Origin: Pseudomonadota bacterium
GTDB taxonomy: Bacteria > Pseudomonadota > Alphaproteobacteria > Rhizobiales > Hyphomicrobiaceae
Assembly: GCA_023405815.1 (NCBI GenBank)
Contig: JAEXXM010000014.1
Coordinates: 1 to 64,000 of the forward strand
DNA: 64,000 nt
Direction of reading: 5' to 3'
Part shown: positions 41,001 to 50,209 of the stretch, piece after piece
Layout: each line of letters opens with the position of its first letter
How positions within the stretch are numbered: position 1 is the stretch's first letter
The notes under the pieces: generated by a model
What the model was told of the DNA's origin: nothing
Databases searched by the model: none
Seen by the model: the letters and a program-made list of their open reading frames with translations, nothing else
Position numbers and translations under genes: made by a program

Positions 41001-41717
41001 CTAGAAATTCGCCCGGTAGTAGTCCTCGCAACCCGCGTTCGATAGGACGGGGTAGGGCCGCACGTCCTGCACCGTTTGGTTACTGACGAGAACCGTCGTG
41101 TAGTAGCGGGCATACCGGCCTTCGTCGCGGCCGTAGAAATCTCGGCAATACTGCCAGACCTCGTTGGTTCCGTTCGACCTGACATAGTCAGGGCCACCCG
41201 CGATCGAGACGAGCTCTGCCGTTCCCATTCCCGGCCGCACCATTCCCCATGCTTCGGGCGGCACGCCGCATCCGCCGAGTCCGATGGTTGATACAATGAT
41301 GAGGTACAGTCCCAAAATGGGGCGCGCGACACGTCTTCCTACGCGCATCCACTCTGCGAATGCAGATGCAACGGAAATCGCCACGCCGCGCGCCGTGAAC
41401 GTGAAGCTCCGTTCGCGCTCACGGCTCCTCGATGCCATTGCTTCCGGCCACACCGGTTCGATCTCATGCAGGGTCCGCTGCCAGAGAAGTGCGTTGGATT
41501 TATCGCTCTCGCGCCTGAGCAGTTCGGCTCGGCGTCTTGCGTCGCGATCCGTCAGCGATCCGAGCCAGGCAAGGATGGCCACCGGTCCCGCGATCATCAG
41601 CGCGAATGCGCAGAGGACGGCCGCAACCACGCTGCTGCCCACCACGACGCATGCATGCACCAGGAGGAGGGTCGCCAAACCGGCGACGATGAGCAGCAAT
41701 CTCCTTGGCGGCAGCAT
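41001..41717 (-). CDS. Membrane protein with a C-terminal BamE/SmpA-like segment (238 aa)
   Basis: Two hydrophobic helices open the protein (RLLLIVAGLATLLLVHACVVV; VVAAVLCAFALMIAGPVAILAWL). An Arg/Glu-rich segment follows, then a third hydrophobic stretch (ARPILGLYLIIVSTIGLGGCG) resembling a lipoprotein signal. The final roughly 85 residues contain WGMVRPGMGTAELVSIAGGPDYV and NEVWQYC, like the BamE/SmpA/OmlA fold. The layout suggests a fusion of a small membrane protein with a lipoprotein-like domain; no frameshift is apparent. Function unknown. Confidence 0.65.
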   Translation of the reverse strand: MLPPRRLLLIVAGLATLLLVHACVVVGSSVVAAVLCAFALMIAGPVAILAWLGSLTDRDARRRAELLRRESDKSNALLWQRTLHEIEPVWPEAMASRSRERERSFTFTARGVAISVASAFAEWMRVGRRVARPILGLYLIIVSTIGLGGCGVPPEAWGMVRPGMGTAELVSIAGGPDYVRSNGTNEVWQYCRDFYGRDEGRYARYYTTVLVSNQTVQDVRPYPVLSNAGCEDYYRANF

Positions 41718-41946
41718 TCGTCGATCCCGACCCTCAGGTTCGGAACCTCTCTAGGATGGTCAGCCTGCGCCAAGCTTGCGCCGATATAGAATCGACCCTC
41801 GGCGAATGTCGTGTGCACAACACGAAGATGCAAAGCCGCACCACCAAGTGGACTCAATGTTTTAGAGGATGAACAATCCATTAAGTAAGTTGTTGTGTGT
41901 AACATGAAGAATGACATTCTGATCATCAAGCGATTCGGGGGCCGCG

Positions 41947-42618
41947 ATGATCATTATTGTCGACGATCGTGAGGCGTTGACTGACACGGATACACTAGGC
42001 TTTGGCCGCGAGGGCATCTCCACGGAGGGCCTGGCCGCGTCTGACTTTCATGACTGGGTGAGAACGGCTCCAGAGCCGGAATTGGCTGCCGTCGAGGCCT
42101 TCCTTATTGGAGAGTGCAACGACCGCCGCATCTTCCCGAAGATGATCAAGCAGCGTTCGAGCGCGCCGGTTCTGGCGTTGAACGGTGGCCGTTCGCTGCA
42201 AGAGACGCTCGATCTCTTTGCTTCGGGTGTCGATGACGTCATCGGCAACTTGACCCACATCCACGAGATCCTCGCGCGCATCAAAGCCATCAAGCGCCGC
42301 GCCGCGGTTGAATCCGAGGGTGCCGTCAGCGGCGACATCCGCGTCTTCGGCGATGGGCGCGATCCCGAGGTTGCCGGCGAGCAGCTGCACCTGCCGCGTC
42401 GCGAGCGGCGCATTCTCGAGTATCTCGTGAACAACAAGGGGCGCCGCGTCACCAAGACTCAGATCTTCAATTTCGTCTACGGGCTCTTCTCGGAAGAGAT
42501 CGACGAGAACGTTATCGAGAGTCACATCAGCAAGCTGCGCAAGCGGCTGCGCCACAGGCTGGGACACGACCCGATCGATTCGCAGCGTTACCTCGGCTAC
42601 CGGCTGATCGACGCTTGA
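41947..42618 (+). CDS. ftcR: Flagellar transcriptional regulator FtcR (OmpR family)
   Basis: 223 aa. The N-terminal receiver-like domain (MIIIVDDREALTDT; VEAFLIGECNDRR; LDLFASGVDDVIGNLTHIHEILARIKAIKRR) lacks an Asp at the usual phosphorylation position. The C-terminal OmpR-type winged helix (LHLPRRERRILEYLVNNKGRRVTKTQIFNFVYG; ESHISKLRKRLRHRLGHDPIDSQRYLGYRL) is complete. It corresponds to FtcR/Rem of Brucella and Sinorhizobium, which activates flagellar class II genes. It opens the flagellar locus directly before flgE, as in related rhizobia. Confidence 0.92.
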   Translation: MIIIVDDREALTDTDTLGFGREGISTEGLAASDFHDWVRTAPEPELAAVEAFLIGECNDRRIFPKMIKQRSSAPVLALNGGRSLQETLDLFASGVDDVIGNLTHIHEILARIKAIKRRAAVESEGAVSGDIRVFGDGRDPEVAGEQLHLPRRERRILEYLVNNKGRRVTKTQIFNFVYGLFSEEIDENVIESHISKLRKRLRHRLGHDPIDSQRYLGYRLIDA

Positions 42619-42645
42619 GGTCTCAGCGGCGAAGAATTGAGACCT
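42618..42645 (+). promoter_or_regulatory. 8-bp inverted repeat between ftcR and flgE
   Basis: AGGTCTCA (42618-42625) and TGAGACCT (42638-42645) form perfect arms around a 12-base loop, overlapping the last base of the ftcR stop. There is no T-run after it, so a regulatory site or mRNA hairpin is more likely than a terminator. Confidence 0.4.
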
Positions 42646-42714
42646 AGATCAGCTTCGCGCAAGCCGGAAATGTTCCAATGCAGCATGCAGTTGCATGGAC
42701 GGGGAGCATAGCCG

Positions 42715-43977
42715 ATGGGTCTCTACAGTACGATGCGAACGAGTGCGTCCGGAATGGCCGCCCAGGCCAATCGGCTTGGTGCGGTCTCCGATAACATCGC
42801 CAACTCGAGCACGACCGGCTACAAGCGCGCTTCGATGGAATTCTCCTCCCTCGTCCTCGACTCGGGAGGCACCGAGTACGTCTCGGGTAGCGTCGAATCG
42901 CATACGCGCTACGCCATCAGCGAGCAGGGCGCCTTCAACTTCACGACGTCGGCCACCGACCTTGCCATCAGGGGTGAAGGCTTCTTCATCGTATCAAGCG
43001 ATAGCGGGCAGACATTCCTCACCCGCGCCGGCTCGTTCGTCCCGAACGGCGTCGGCGACCTCGTCAACGCTGCCGGCTACAAGCTGATGGGCTATAGCCT
43101 CGCCAACGGCGCGCCGGCCGTGGTGGCCAATGGCACCGCCGGTCTCGAGGTCGTGAACATCGGCTCGGTCGCGCTGCAGGCCACGCCCTCTACATCAGGC
43201 ACTTTCAAGGTCAACCTGCCCTACAACTCGACGACAGTCGCGCCGGCCAATCTGCCGTCTGCCAACGCCGCAACCGCGCAGTACACCGGCAAGACCTCGC
43301 TCACCGCCTACGACAACCTCGGCAACAAGATCACTCTCGACGTCTATTCGACGAACGTCGGCGGCGGCGACTGGGAGGTCACCGTCTTCAACCAGGCCGA
43401 TGCAGCTGCGGGCGGCGGGTTCCCTTACACCGCTCCTGCTCTGGCGACGCAGACGTTGACGTTCGACAATACCACCGGCGAGTTGACCGGGGCGAGCCCC
43501 ACAGGCGTCACCGTGCCCATCCCGAACGGCGCATCTCTCCTTATCGATATGACCGGCAGCACCCAGCTCGGAGCAGCCTACACGCTCCTCGATGCAACGG
43601 TGGTCAACGGCAATGCGCCGAGCCCGGTCGATCGCATTGAGATCGCAGACGACGGCACGCTCTACACGGTGTTTGAGAGCGGCACGCGCATCGCGACCTA
43701 TAAGATTCCCCTCGGCAGCGTGGCGAGCCCCGACAATCTGCAGCCGCTTGCCGGCAACGTCTTCGTGCCGACCTCCGATTCCGGAGAGATGCAGATCGGG
43801 TTTCCGGGCGACAGCGGCTTCGGAAAGATGATCTCCGGCGCTCTCGAGCAATCGACCGTCGATCTGGCCTCCGAGCTGACGACGATGATCGAGGCCGAGC
43901 GCAACTACACCGCCAATTCGAAGGTCTTCCAGACTGGTGCTGAGTTGATGGAAGTCCTGGTCAACCTCAAGCGCTAA
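42715..43977 (+). CDS. flgE: Flagellar hook protein FlgE
   Basis: 420 aa. The N-terminus has the axial-protein motif (MGLYSTMRTSASGMAAQANRLGAVSDNIANSSTTGYK) and the C-terminus the matching heptad helix (VDLASELTTMIEAERNYTANSKVFQTGAELMEVLVNLKR). Between them are TDLAIRGEGFFIV and TRAGSFVPNGVGDLVNAAGYKLMGY, typical of hook/rod proteins. It polymerises into the hook after export. GGGGAG lies upstream of the ATG. flgK follows after 33 bases. Confidence 0.95.
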   Translation: MGLYSTMRTSASGMAAQANRLGAVSDNIANSSTTGYKRASMEFSSLVLDSGGTEYVSGSVESHTRYAISEQGAFNFTTSATDLAIRGEGFFIVSSDSGQTFLTRAGSFVPNGVGDLVNAAGYKLMGYSLANGAPAVVANGTAGLEVVNIGSVALQATPSTSGTFKVNLPYNSTTVAPANLPSANAATAQYTGKTSLTAYDNLGNKITLDVYSTNVGGGDWEVTVFNQADAAAGGGFPYTAPALATQTLTFDNTTGELTGASPTGVTVPIPNGASLLIDMTGSTQLGAAYTLLDATVVNGNAPSPVDRIEIADDGTLYTVFESGTRIATYKIPLGSVASPDNLQPLAGNVFVPTSDSGEMQIGFPGDSGFGKMISGALEQSTVDLASELTTMIEAERNYTANSKVFQTGAELMEVLVNLKR

Positions 43978-44010
43978 GCGATGCGCGGCTAGCTTTGGGA
44001 ATGCACTGAG

Positions 44011-45480
44011 ATGTCGCTCTCGGCCAGTCTGAATACGGCCCTATCGAGCTTGGCTACGACGGCGGATCAAACGTCAATCCTGTCGCGCAACGTCGCGCGT
44101 GCCGGCGACACCACGGCATCGCGCAAGAGCGCAGAGGTCATTACCATCCCGGGTTACGGAGTGCGTCTTGCCTCCGTGACCCGTGTCGTCAATGTTGCAC
44201 TCTTCAATAATGTGCTGGAGTCGACCTCCACCTCGGCGGGGCAGCGCGCCATCGCCGACGCGCTCCAGCAGCTCGAGCAGACGGTCAACGATACCGAGCT
44301 CGACGCCTCGCCGGCCGCGTTGCTGGAGAAGCTGAACGATGCGCTGCAGCGCTACGCATCCGCGCCCGACAGCCTGGCGACGGCTCAGGCGGCGGTGGCG
44401 GCCGCGCGTGACGTGGTCACTTCACTGAACGATGCGACAGATTTGATCCAAAAGGTTCGCGCCCAGGCCGACGCGGACATCGCCGGCTCTGTCGACAACC
44501 TCAACACTTTGTTGGCGCGCTTCGAGACGGTCAACAATGAGATCGTGAAGGGATCGAGGACCGGTTCCGACGTCACGGACTATCTCGACCAGCGCGACCA
44601 GATTCTCCGCCAGATCTCCGAAGAGGTGGGGATCAAGACCATCACGCGCGCCGACAACAGCATGGCAATTTTCACGGACAGCGGCGTGACGCTGTTCGAC
44701 GTGTCCGCACGCGCTATCAGCTTCCAGCCCACCGCTTCGTATTCGGCCGCCACGACCGGAAATGCCATCTACGCGGATGGCGTTCCGATCACGGGCAGCT
44801 CGGCGGTGATGGGCGTAGGCTCAGGGCGTCTCAACGGCCTCGTGAAGGTGAGGGACGATCTCGCTGTCACCTATCAGAGCCAGCTCGATGAGGTCGCACG
44901 AGGCCTCATCACCGCGTTCGCGGAGAGCGATCAGAGTGCCATTCCCGCACTGCCCGACGCGACGGGTCTCTTCACCTGGAGCGGCGGCCCGGCGATTCCC
45001 CCGAGCGGCACGCTCGTGCCCGGTCTCGCCGCCTCGATCACGCTCAATACGTTGGTCGACCCCGACCAGGGCGGCGATGCCACGCTCTTGCGCGACGGCG
45101 GCATCAACGGCGCCGCTTACGACTACAACACAACAAACGCCTCCGGCTACACCGGGCGCGTCAATGAGCTGATCGATAAGTTGAACGGGGCGCAGGCGTT
45201 CGACCCCGCCGCGAAGCTTTCGGCATCGACGAATCTCAAGAGCTTCGCATCGGCCTCGGTTGCTTGGCTCGAGCAGTCCCGCAGCACGGCGAGCGACGAC
45301 GCCGACTACAGCGAGACGCTTCTCGCGCAATCGGCCGAGACGCTCAACAAGGTCACTGGCGTAAATCTCGACGAGGAGATGGCGCTGATGCTCGAGCTCG
45401 AGCGGACCTACCAGGCGTCCAGCAAGCTCATCACGACGGTCAACGCGATGCTCGAAACTTTGTTGGCCGCGGTGAGATAA
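44011..45480 (+). CDS. flgK: Hook-filament junction protein FlgK (HAP1)
   Basis: 489 aa with the axial N-terminus (LSASLNTALSSLATTADQTSILSRNVARAGDTTASRK), a long variable middle, YLDQRDQILRQISEEVGI (typical FlgK/FlgL region) and the C-terminal helix (VTGVNLDEEMALMLELERTYQASSKLITTVNAMLETLLAAVR). It caps the hook and joins it to the filament. flgL starts 4 bases after the stop, so the two are co-translated. Confidence 0.93.
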   Translation: MSLSASLNTALSSLATTADQTSILSRNVARAGDTTASRKSAEVITIPGYGVRLASVTRVVNVALFNNVLESTSTSAGQRAIADALQQLEQTVNDTELDASPAALLEKLNDALQRYASAPDSLATAQAAVAAARDVVTSLNDATDLIQKVRAQADADIAGSVDNLNTLLARFETVNNEIVKGSRTGSDVTDYLDQRDQILRQISEEVGIKTITRADNSMAIFTDSGVTLFDVSARAISFQPTASYSAATTGNAIYADGVPITGSSAVMGVGSGRLNGLVKVRDDLAVTYQSQLDEVARGLITAFAESDQSAIPALPDATGLFTWSGGPAIPPSGTLVPGLAASITLNTLVDPDQGGDATLLRDGGINGAAYDYNTTNASGYTGRVNELIDKLNGAQAFDPAAKLSASTNLKSFASASVAWLEQSRSTASDDADYSETLLAQSAETLNKVTGVNLDEEMALMLELERTYQASSKLITTVNAMLETLLAAVR

Positions 45481-45484
45481 TGTC

Positions 45485-46534
45485 ATGAAGACCACGTTCA
45501 TCTCAACGAGCTCCATCTCTGCCGCCACCCGGCAGGCACTGCTGAAGGTGCAGCAGGAGCTAGCTGACGCCCAGAAGGAGATGACGACGAGCCGCCTTGC
45601 CGATGTCGGCAAGACCCTCGGCTATCGCACCGGCGAAACCATCTCGCTGCGCCAGGAGCACGCGCGCCTGACGACTATCATCGAGACCAACTCGACAGTC
45701 TCCTCGCGGCTCACGGCCTCGCAGACGACGCTGCAGAACCTCGTCGACAATGCGCAAGATTTCTCCGAGCAGCTTCTTGGTCTGCGCATCGGCGGCACCA
45801 ATGCGCTGGGCGCCGAGACCGAGGCCCAAAGCCGGCTCGAAGGCTTTCTCGACCTCATGAACATGTCTTTCGCCAGCGGTTACCTGTTCGCTGGCGTGAA
45901 CTCCGACGTCAAACCTCTCACCGACTACTTCGAAACACCGACGCCAGCCAGCCGTCAGGGTGTCGCCAACGCGTTCCTCGCAGACTTCGGAATCACGCAG
46001 TCTGATCCGGCCGTGAGCAACATCAGCGCGGCCGATATGCAAACCTTCCTCGACACGACGTTCGCCAATCTGTTCGACGATCCCTCATGGAGCACCGACT
46101 GGTCGTCGGCCTCGACGCAGAACATGCGCAGCCGCATTTCTACGTCCGAGTTGATCGAGACCTCGACGAATGCCAACGAGTCGGCCTTCCGAAAGCTCGC
46201 CATGGCCTACACGATGGTGGCGGATCTCGGGACCGCCAACCTCGGGCAGCCGGCGTTCGAGGTGGTTATCGACCAGGCGACCAAAGTCGTGAATGAGGCG
46301 ATCCAGGAGCTGGGAGATCTTCAGTCGAAGCTTGGCATATCCGAGCAGCGCGTGAAGGACGCCAGCGAGCGCATGTCTTTGCAGATAGACATCATGACGA
46401 AGCAGGTGACCTCGCTCGAAGGCGTCGATCCGAACGAGGCGGCCACCCGCGTAAGCACGCTGTTAACACAGATCGAGACTTCCTACGCGCTGACGGCCCG
46501 CATCATGGGACTCAGCATTCTCAACTATCTCTGA
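45485..46534 (+). CDS. flgL: Hook-filament junction protein FlgL (HAP3)
   Basis: 349 aa with a flagellin-like N-terminus (TSSISAATRQALLKVQQELADAQKEMTTSRLADVGKTLG), FASGYLFAGVNSDVKPLTDY in the middle and a C-terminal helix (EAATRVSTLLTQIETSYALTARIMGLSILNYL). It forms the second junction ring below the filament. It sits directly after flgK and before flaF, the standard rhizobial order. Confidence 0.92.
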   Translation: MKTTFISTSSISAATRQALLKVQQELADAQKEMTTSRLADVGKTLGYRTGETISLRQEHARLTTIIETNSTVSSRLTASQTTLQNLVDNAQDFSEQLLGLRIGGTNALGAETEAQSRLEGFLDLMNMSFASGYLFAGVNSDVKPLTDYFETPTPASRQGVANAFLADFGITQSDPAVSNISAADMQTFLDTTFANLFDDPSWSTDWSSASTQNMRSRISTSELIETSTNANESAFRKLAMAYTMVADLGTANLGQPAFEVVIDQATKVVNEAIQELGDLQSKLGISEQRVKDASERMSLQIDIMTKQVTSLEGVDPNEAATRVSTLLTQIETSYALTARIMGLSILNYL

Positions 46535-46576
46535 CCCGACGACGAAAAGCGCAACCACTCTTAGCTGAGACGAGAT

Positions 46577-46924
46577 ATGTACCAATTTCCATACGCCGAC
46601 GTGATCGAGAACAGCCCAAAGCTCGCGCGCGACCGTGAGCGCCAGGTTTTCGAGCGGTGTCTGGAGCTGTTCAAGGCGGCCGACGAGAAGGGGCCGACTT
46701 CGATTGAGGCTGTCGAGGCTCTGACGTTCTGCCGCCGGATGTGGGCGACGCTTCTTGAGGATCTGGCCAGCCCTGAGAACGCGCTGCCCAAGGAGCTGCG
46801 CGCCGAGATCATCTCGATCGGCCTGTGGGTGATCCGCGAGGCGGAGAACATTCGCCTCGGAAAAACGACGGATTTCAAGCCGCTGATCGAGGTCACGACG
46901 GCGCTCTATGAAGGGCTGAAATGA
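46577..46924 (+). CDS. flaF: Flagellar biosynthesis regulator FlaF
   Basis: 115 aa with the family features YADVIENSPKLARDRERQVFERCLELFKAADE and LRAEIISIGLWVIREAENIR. In Caulobacter and rhizobia FlaF promotes flagellin synthesis or secretion, opposite to FlbT. Its stop overlaps the flbT start (ATGA), consistent with translational coupling. Confidence 0.92.
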   Translation: MYQFPYADVIENSPKLARDRERQVFERCLELFKAADEKGPTSIEAVEALTFCRRMWATLLEDLASPENALPKELRAEIISIGLWVIREAENIRLGKTTDFKPLIEVTTALYEGLK

Positions 46925-47358
46925 AAAAGCTGCAAATCTCGCTAAAGCCTGGAGAGCGGATCTACGTCAATGGAGCGGTGCTCAAGGTCGATCGAAAGGT
47001 CTCGATCGAGTTCCTGAACGACGTGACCTTCCTGCTGGAGCACCACGTGCTCCACCCCGACGACACGCGGACGCCTCTGCGCCAGCTCTACTTCATCGTG
47101 CAGACGCTTCTCATCGATCCGGCCAACGGCGCCGACGCCCGCAACATGTTCTACGAATCGCTCGCCTCTCTTTTGCTGTCGTTCGAGAACGCGACCATTC
47201 GCAAGGGCCTCGCCGACGTCCGAGACTTCTTCGACCGCGGACGATTGTTCGACGCACTTAAGGTACTTCGCTCGCTCTTCTCGATCGAGGATTCCATCCT
47301 CGACCAGAGCGCGCACACTGATGCAGACGAATTGGCCCAACGCTGCGAGGCGCGCTGA
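46921..47358 (+). CDS. flbT: Flagellin mRNA regulator FlbT
   Basis: 145 aa beginning KKLQISLKPGERIYVNGAVLKVDRKVSIEFLNDVTFLLEHHVL, characteristic of FlbT, which binds the flagellin mRNA leader and represses translation in related bacteria. LYFIVQTLLIDP and MFYESLASLL follow the family. It overlaps flaF by 4 bases and flgD by 1 base. Confidence 0.93.
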   Translation: MKKLQISLKPGERIYVNGAVLKVDRKVSIEFLNDVTFLLEHHVLHPDDTRTPLRQLYFIVQTLLIDPANGADARNMFYESLASLLLSFENATIRKGLADVRDFFDRGRLFDALKVLRSLFSIEDSILDQSAHTDADELAQRCEAR

Positions 47359-47777
47359 TGCAGATACCTTCGACGACGCTGACAACATCGACCCAGCTCC
47401 AGAACAATACGGCCGAGGCGACGCAGACAAGCTCCACCTCCGGCGCATCGCTCGATTACACCGCCTTCCTGAGACTGCTGATTGCGCAGATGAAGAATCA
47501 GGACCCGACCAATCCGACCGATCCGTCGGAGTGGATGGGTCAGATTGCATCCTTCTCCAACGTCGAGCAGGCGATCCAGACCAACGCCAAGCTCGATTCC
47601 CTCATGACGTCGATGGCCCTGTCTCAGGTCGATGGGCTGATCGGGCGCACGATCACGTCGGATGACGGCAGCGTCTCCGGCAAGATCGAGTCCGTTCGCA
47701 TCGTATCCGGAGGCACCGTTGCGGTCCTCGACAACGGCGACCAGGTCATGCTCGGCTCCGGCCTGAAGATCAGCTGA
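47358..47777 (+). CDS. flgD: Hook assembly scaffold FlgD (short form)
   Basis: 139 aa. The conserved N-terminal half is present (LDYTAFLRLLIAQMKNQDPTNPTDPSEWMGQIASFSNVEQAIQTNAKLDSL), then GLIGRTITSDDGSVSGKIESVRI. The long C-terminal Tudor/Fn3 part of enteric FlgD (over 200 aa) is missing, as in many rhizobial versions. It acts as the hook cap during assembly. It overlaps both flanking genes by one base. Confidence 0.92.
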   Translation: MQIPSTTLTTSTQLQNNTAEATQTSSTSGASLDYTAFLRLLIAQMKNQDPTNPTDPSEWMGQIASFSNVEQAIQTNAKLDSLMTSMALSQVDGLIGRTITSDDGSVSGKIESVRIVSGGTVAVLDNGDQVMLGSGLKIS

Positions 47778-48043
47778 TGAATCAGGCTGACGCCCTGGAT
47801 ATCGTTCAGGCGGCGATCTGGACCATCATCGTCGCCTCCAGCCCCGCCGTGGTCGCCGCCATGGCGGTCGGCATCGTCATTGCCCTCCTGCAGGCCTTGA
47901 CCCAGGTGCAGGAGATCACGCTGACGTTCATTCCCAAGATCATCGCCACCCTCTTGGTGACCTCGCTTATGGCGCCCTTCATCGGCACGGTGATCTATGC
48001 GTTCGCCGAGCAGATTTACGGCCGCATCCAAAACGGCTTCTGA
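47777..48043 (+). CDS. fliQ: Flagellar export gate protein FliQ
   Basis: 88 aa with two membrane helices (AAIWTIIVASSPAVVAAMAVGIVIALLQALTQVQEITLTFIPKI and ATLLVTSLMAPFIGTVIYAFAEQI), the standard FliQ layout and length. It is part of the FliPQR export gate of the type III apparatus. The ATG overlaps the flgD stop. Confidence 0.95.
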   Translation: MNQADALDIVQAAIWTIIVASSPAVVAAMAVGIVIALLQALTQVQEITLTFIPKIIATLLVTSLMAPFIGTVIYAFAEQIYGRIQNGF

Positions 48044-48118
48044 TCTCCGATCGGCCCTTGAGGGCACCTTCGCGCAAGCTTCGCCGGGTAACCCTGTACC
48101 CCTCAGATGAGGGGGGTC

Positions 48119-50209
48119 ATGGCCGAATCGATCGTGACAGCGGCGGCGCCGCTAAAGCGGGCCGGCAATCAGGATGTCAGTCTTGCCATCGGCATCGTCT
48201 TTATCTTGGCGGTGCTGTTTCTGCCGTTGCCGTCGACGCTCATCGACATCGGTCTCGCCTTCTCCATCGCGCTGGCCGTGCTGGTTCTCATGGTGGCGCT
48301 TTGGATCCAGCGCCCGCTCGACTTCTCCGCATTCCCGACCGTCCTCCTGATCGCGACGATATTGCGCTTGGCGCTGAACATTGCCACGACGCGCCTCATC
48401 CTGTCGCACGGCAACGAGGGCACGACCGCGGCCGGGCATGTCATCGCCGGCTTCTCGAACTTCGTCATGAGCGGCGACTTCATGATCGGTACGATCGTGT
48501 TCGTCATCCTCATCACTGTGAACTTCCTCGTTATCACCAAGGGCGCAACACGCATCGCCGAGGTCGGTGCCCGCTTCACCCTCGACGCCATCCCCGGCAA
48601 GCAGATGGCGATTGATGCCGATCTCTCGGCAGGCCTCATCGACGAGAAGGAGGCGATGAGGCGCCGCCGCGAGCTCGAGGAGGAGAGCTCGTTCTTCGGC
48701 TCCATGGACGGCGCTTCGAAGTTCGTGCGCGGTGACGCGATTGCCGGCCTGATCATCTTAGCCATCAACATATTCGGCGGCATCATCATCGGCGTCATGC
48801 GGCACGAGCTGTCGTTCGCCGAGGCCGCGGACATCTACACCAAGCTGTCGGTGGGTGACGGTCTCGTCACCCAGATTCCCGCCCTCATCATCTCGCTCGC
48901 CGCCGGCCTGCTCGTGTCCAAGGGCGGGACCCGCGGCAGCGCGGAAAAGGCGGTGTTCGGCCAGCTCGGCAACCATCCGCGCGCCTTGAGCCTCGCCGGC
49001 GTCGTGATGTTCGTGCTCGCCTTCTCGCCCGGGCTGCCGTTCCTGCCCTTCGCGGTGCTCGGCTTCACCATGGGCTTCATCGCCTACGCCATTCCGCGCC
49101 GCCACGCCGCTGCCAAGGCGGCCGAGGACGCCAAGGAGCGCGAGGCGAAGGCGCGCGCCGAAGAGGAAGTGCGCCAGTCGGTCAAGGAGTCTCTCAAGAC
49201 CGTCGAGCTGGAGCTGTGCCTCGGCAAGCAGATTTCTGGCTCGCTGATGTCGGCGCACAACGAGCTTGCTCAGCGCGTCGGAAAGATGCGCCACAAATTC
49301 GCGCGCCAGTATGGATTTGTCGTTCCGGAGATCCGCCTCACGGACGATATCTCCATTCCGCCCAAGAGCTACCAGATCAAGATCCATGGCACCGTCGTGG
49401 CGCGCGAGGAGCTGCGCATCGGCGACGTGCTCGTCATTGTCGGCGATGGAGCACCACCCAACGTTCCCGGCGACGAGACGCGCGAGCCAGCCTTCGGCAT
49501 GAAGGCCATGTGGGTCTCGGAGATGTTCGCCAACGCTCTGCAGCGCGACGGCTACACGGCCGTCGACAACATGTCCGTGCTGCTCACCCACCTAGGCGAG
49601 GTCATCCGCAACAATCTCGCACAGCTCCTGTCCTACAAGGACATGCGTACGCTTCTCGATCGCCTCGAGCCGGAGTATCGCCGCCTGATCGACGAGATCA
49701 TTCCCTCGCGCATTTCCTATTCCGGACTGCAGGCGGTGCTGAAGTTGCTGCTCGCCGAGCGCATCTCGATCCGCAACCTGCACTTGATTCTCGAGGGCAT
49801 AGCCGAGATCGCACCCCACGCTGCTCGGTCTGAGCAGATCGCGGAGCATGTGCGCCTGCGCATGGCTCAGCAGATTTGCGGCGAGTTGGCGGACGACGGC
49901 GTCCTGAAGGTCCTGCGCCTCGGCAATCGCTGGGAGCTCGCCTTCCATCAGAGCTTGAAGCGCGACGTCAAGGGCGACGTCGTCGAGTTCGACATCGATC
50001 CCAAGCTGATCGAGCAGTTCAGCACCGAGGCGTCGAACGTCATTCGCCGCTTGATGGACCAGCGGCACAAGTTCGTTCTGGTCGCGGCACCCGACGCGCG
50101 GCCGTATGTCAGGATGATAACCGAGCGTCTTTTCGCGACCTTGCCTGTCCTCTCGCATCTCGAGATTGCCAGGGGTGTTCAGATAAAGTCGCTCGGAACG
50201 ATCTCGTGA
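48119..50209 (+). CDS. flhA: Flagellar export protein FlhA
   Basis: About 696 aa from the ATG at 48119 (an in-frame ATG at 48107 lacks a site). The N-terminal half has about eight membrane helices with the FHIPEP-family segments FPTVLLIATILRLALNIATTRLIL and VGARFTLDAIPGKQMAIDADLSAGLI. The cytoplasmic half (from about 340) includes SYSGLQAVLKLLLAERISIRNLHLILEGIAE. It is the nonameric export gate and docking platform. Its stop overlaps the fliR GTG. Confidence 0.96.
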   Translation: MAESIVTAAAPLKRAGNQDVSLAIGIVFILAVLFLPLPSTLIDIGLAFSIALAVLVLMVALWIQRPLDFSAFPTVLLIATILRLALNIATTRLILSHGNEGTTAAGHVIAGFSNFVMSGDFMIGTIVFVILITVNFLVITKGATRIAEVGARFTLDAIPGKQMAIDADLSAGLIDEKEAMRRRRELEEESSFFGSMDGASKFVRGDAIAGLIILAINIFGGIIIGVMRHELSFAEAADIYTKLSVGDGLVTQIPALIISLAAGLLVSKGGTRGSAEKAVFGQLGNHPRALSLAGVVMFVLAFSPGLPFLPFAVLGFTMGFIAYAIPRRHAAAKAAEDAKEREAKARAEEEVRQSVKESLKTVELELCLGKQISGSLMSAHNELAQRVGKMRHKFARQYGFVVPEIRLTDDISIPPKSYQIKIHGTVVAREELRIGDVLVIVGDGAPPNVPGDETREPAFGMKAMWVSEMFANALQRDGYTAVDNMSVLLTHLGEVIRNNLAQLLSYKDMRTLLDRLEPEYRRLIDEIIPSRISYSGLQAVLKLLLAERISIRNLHLILEGIAEIAPHAARSEQIAEHVRLRMAQQICGELADDGVLKVLRLGNRWELAFHQSLKRDVKGDVVEFDIDPKLIEQFSTEASNVIRRLMDQRHKFVLVAAPDARPYVRMITERLFATLPVLSHLEIARGVQIKSLGTIS

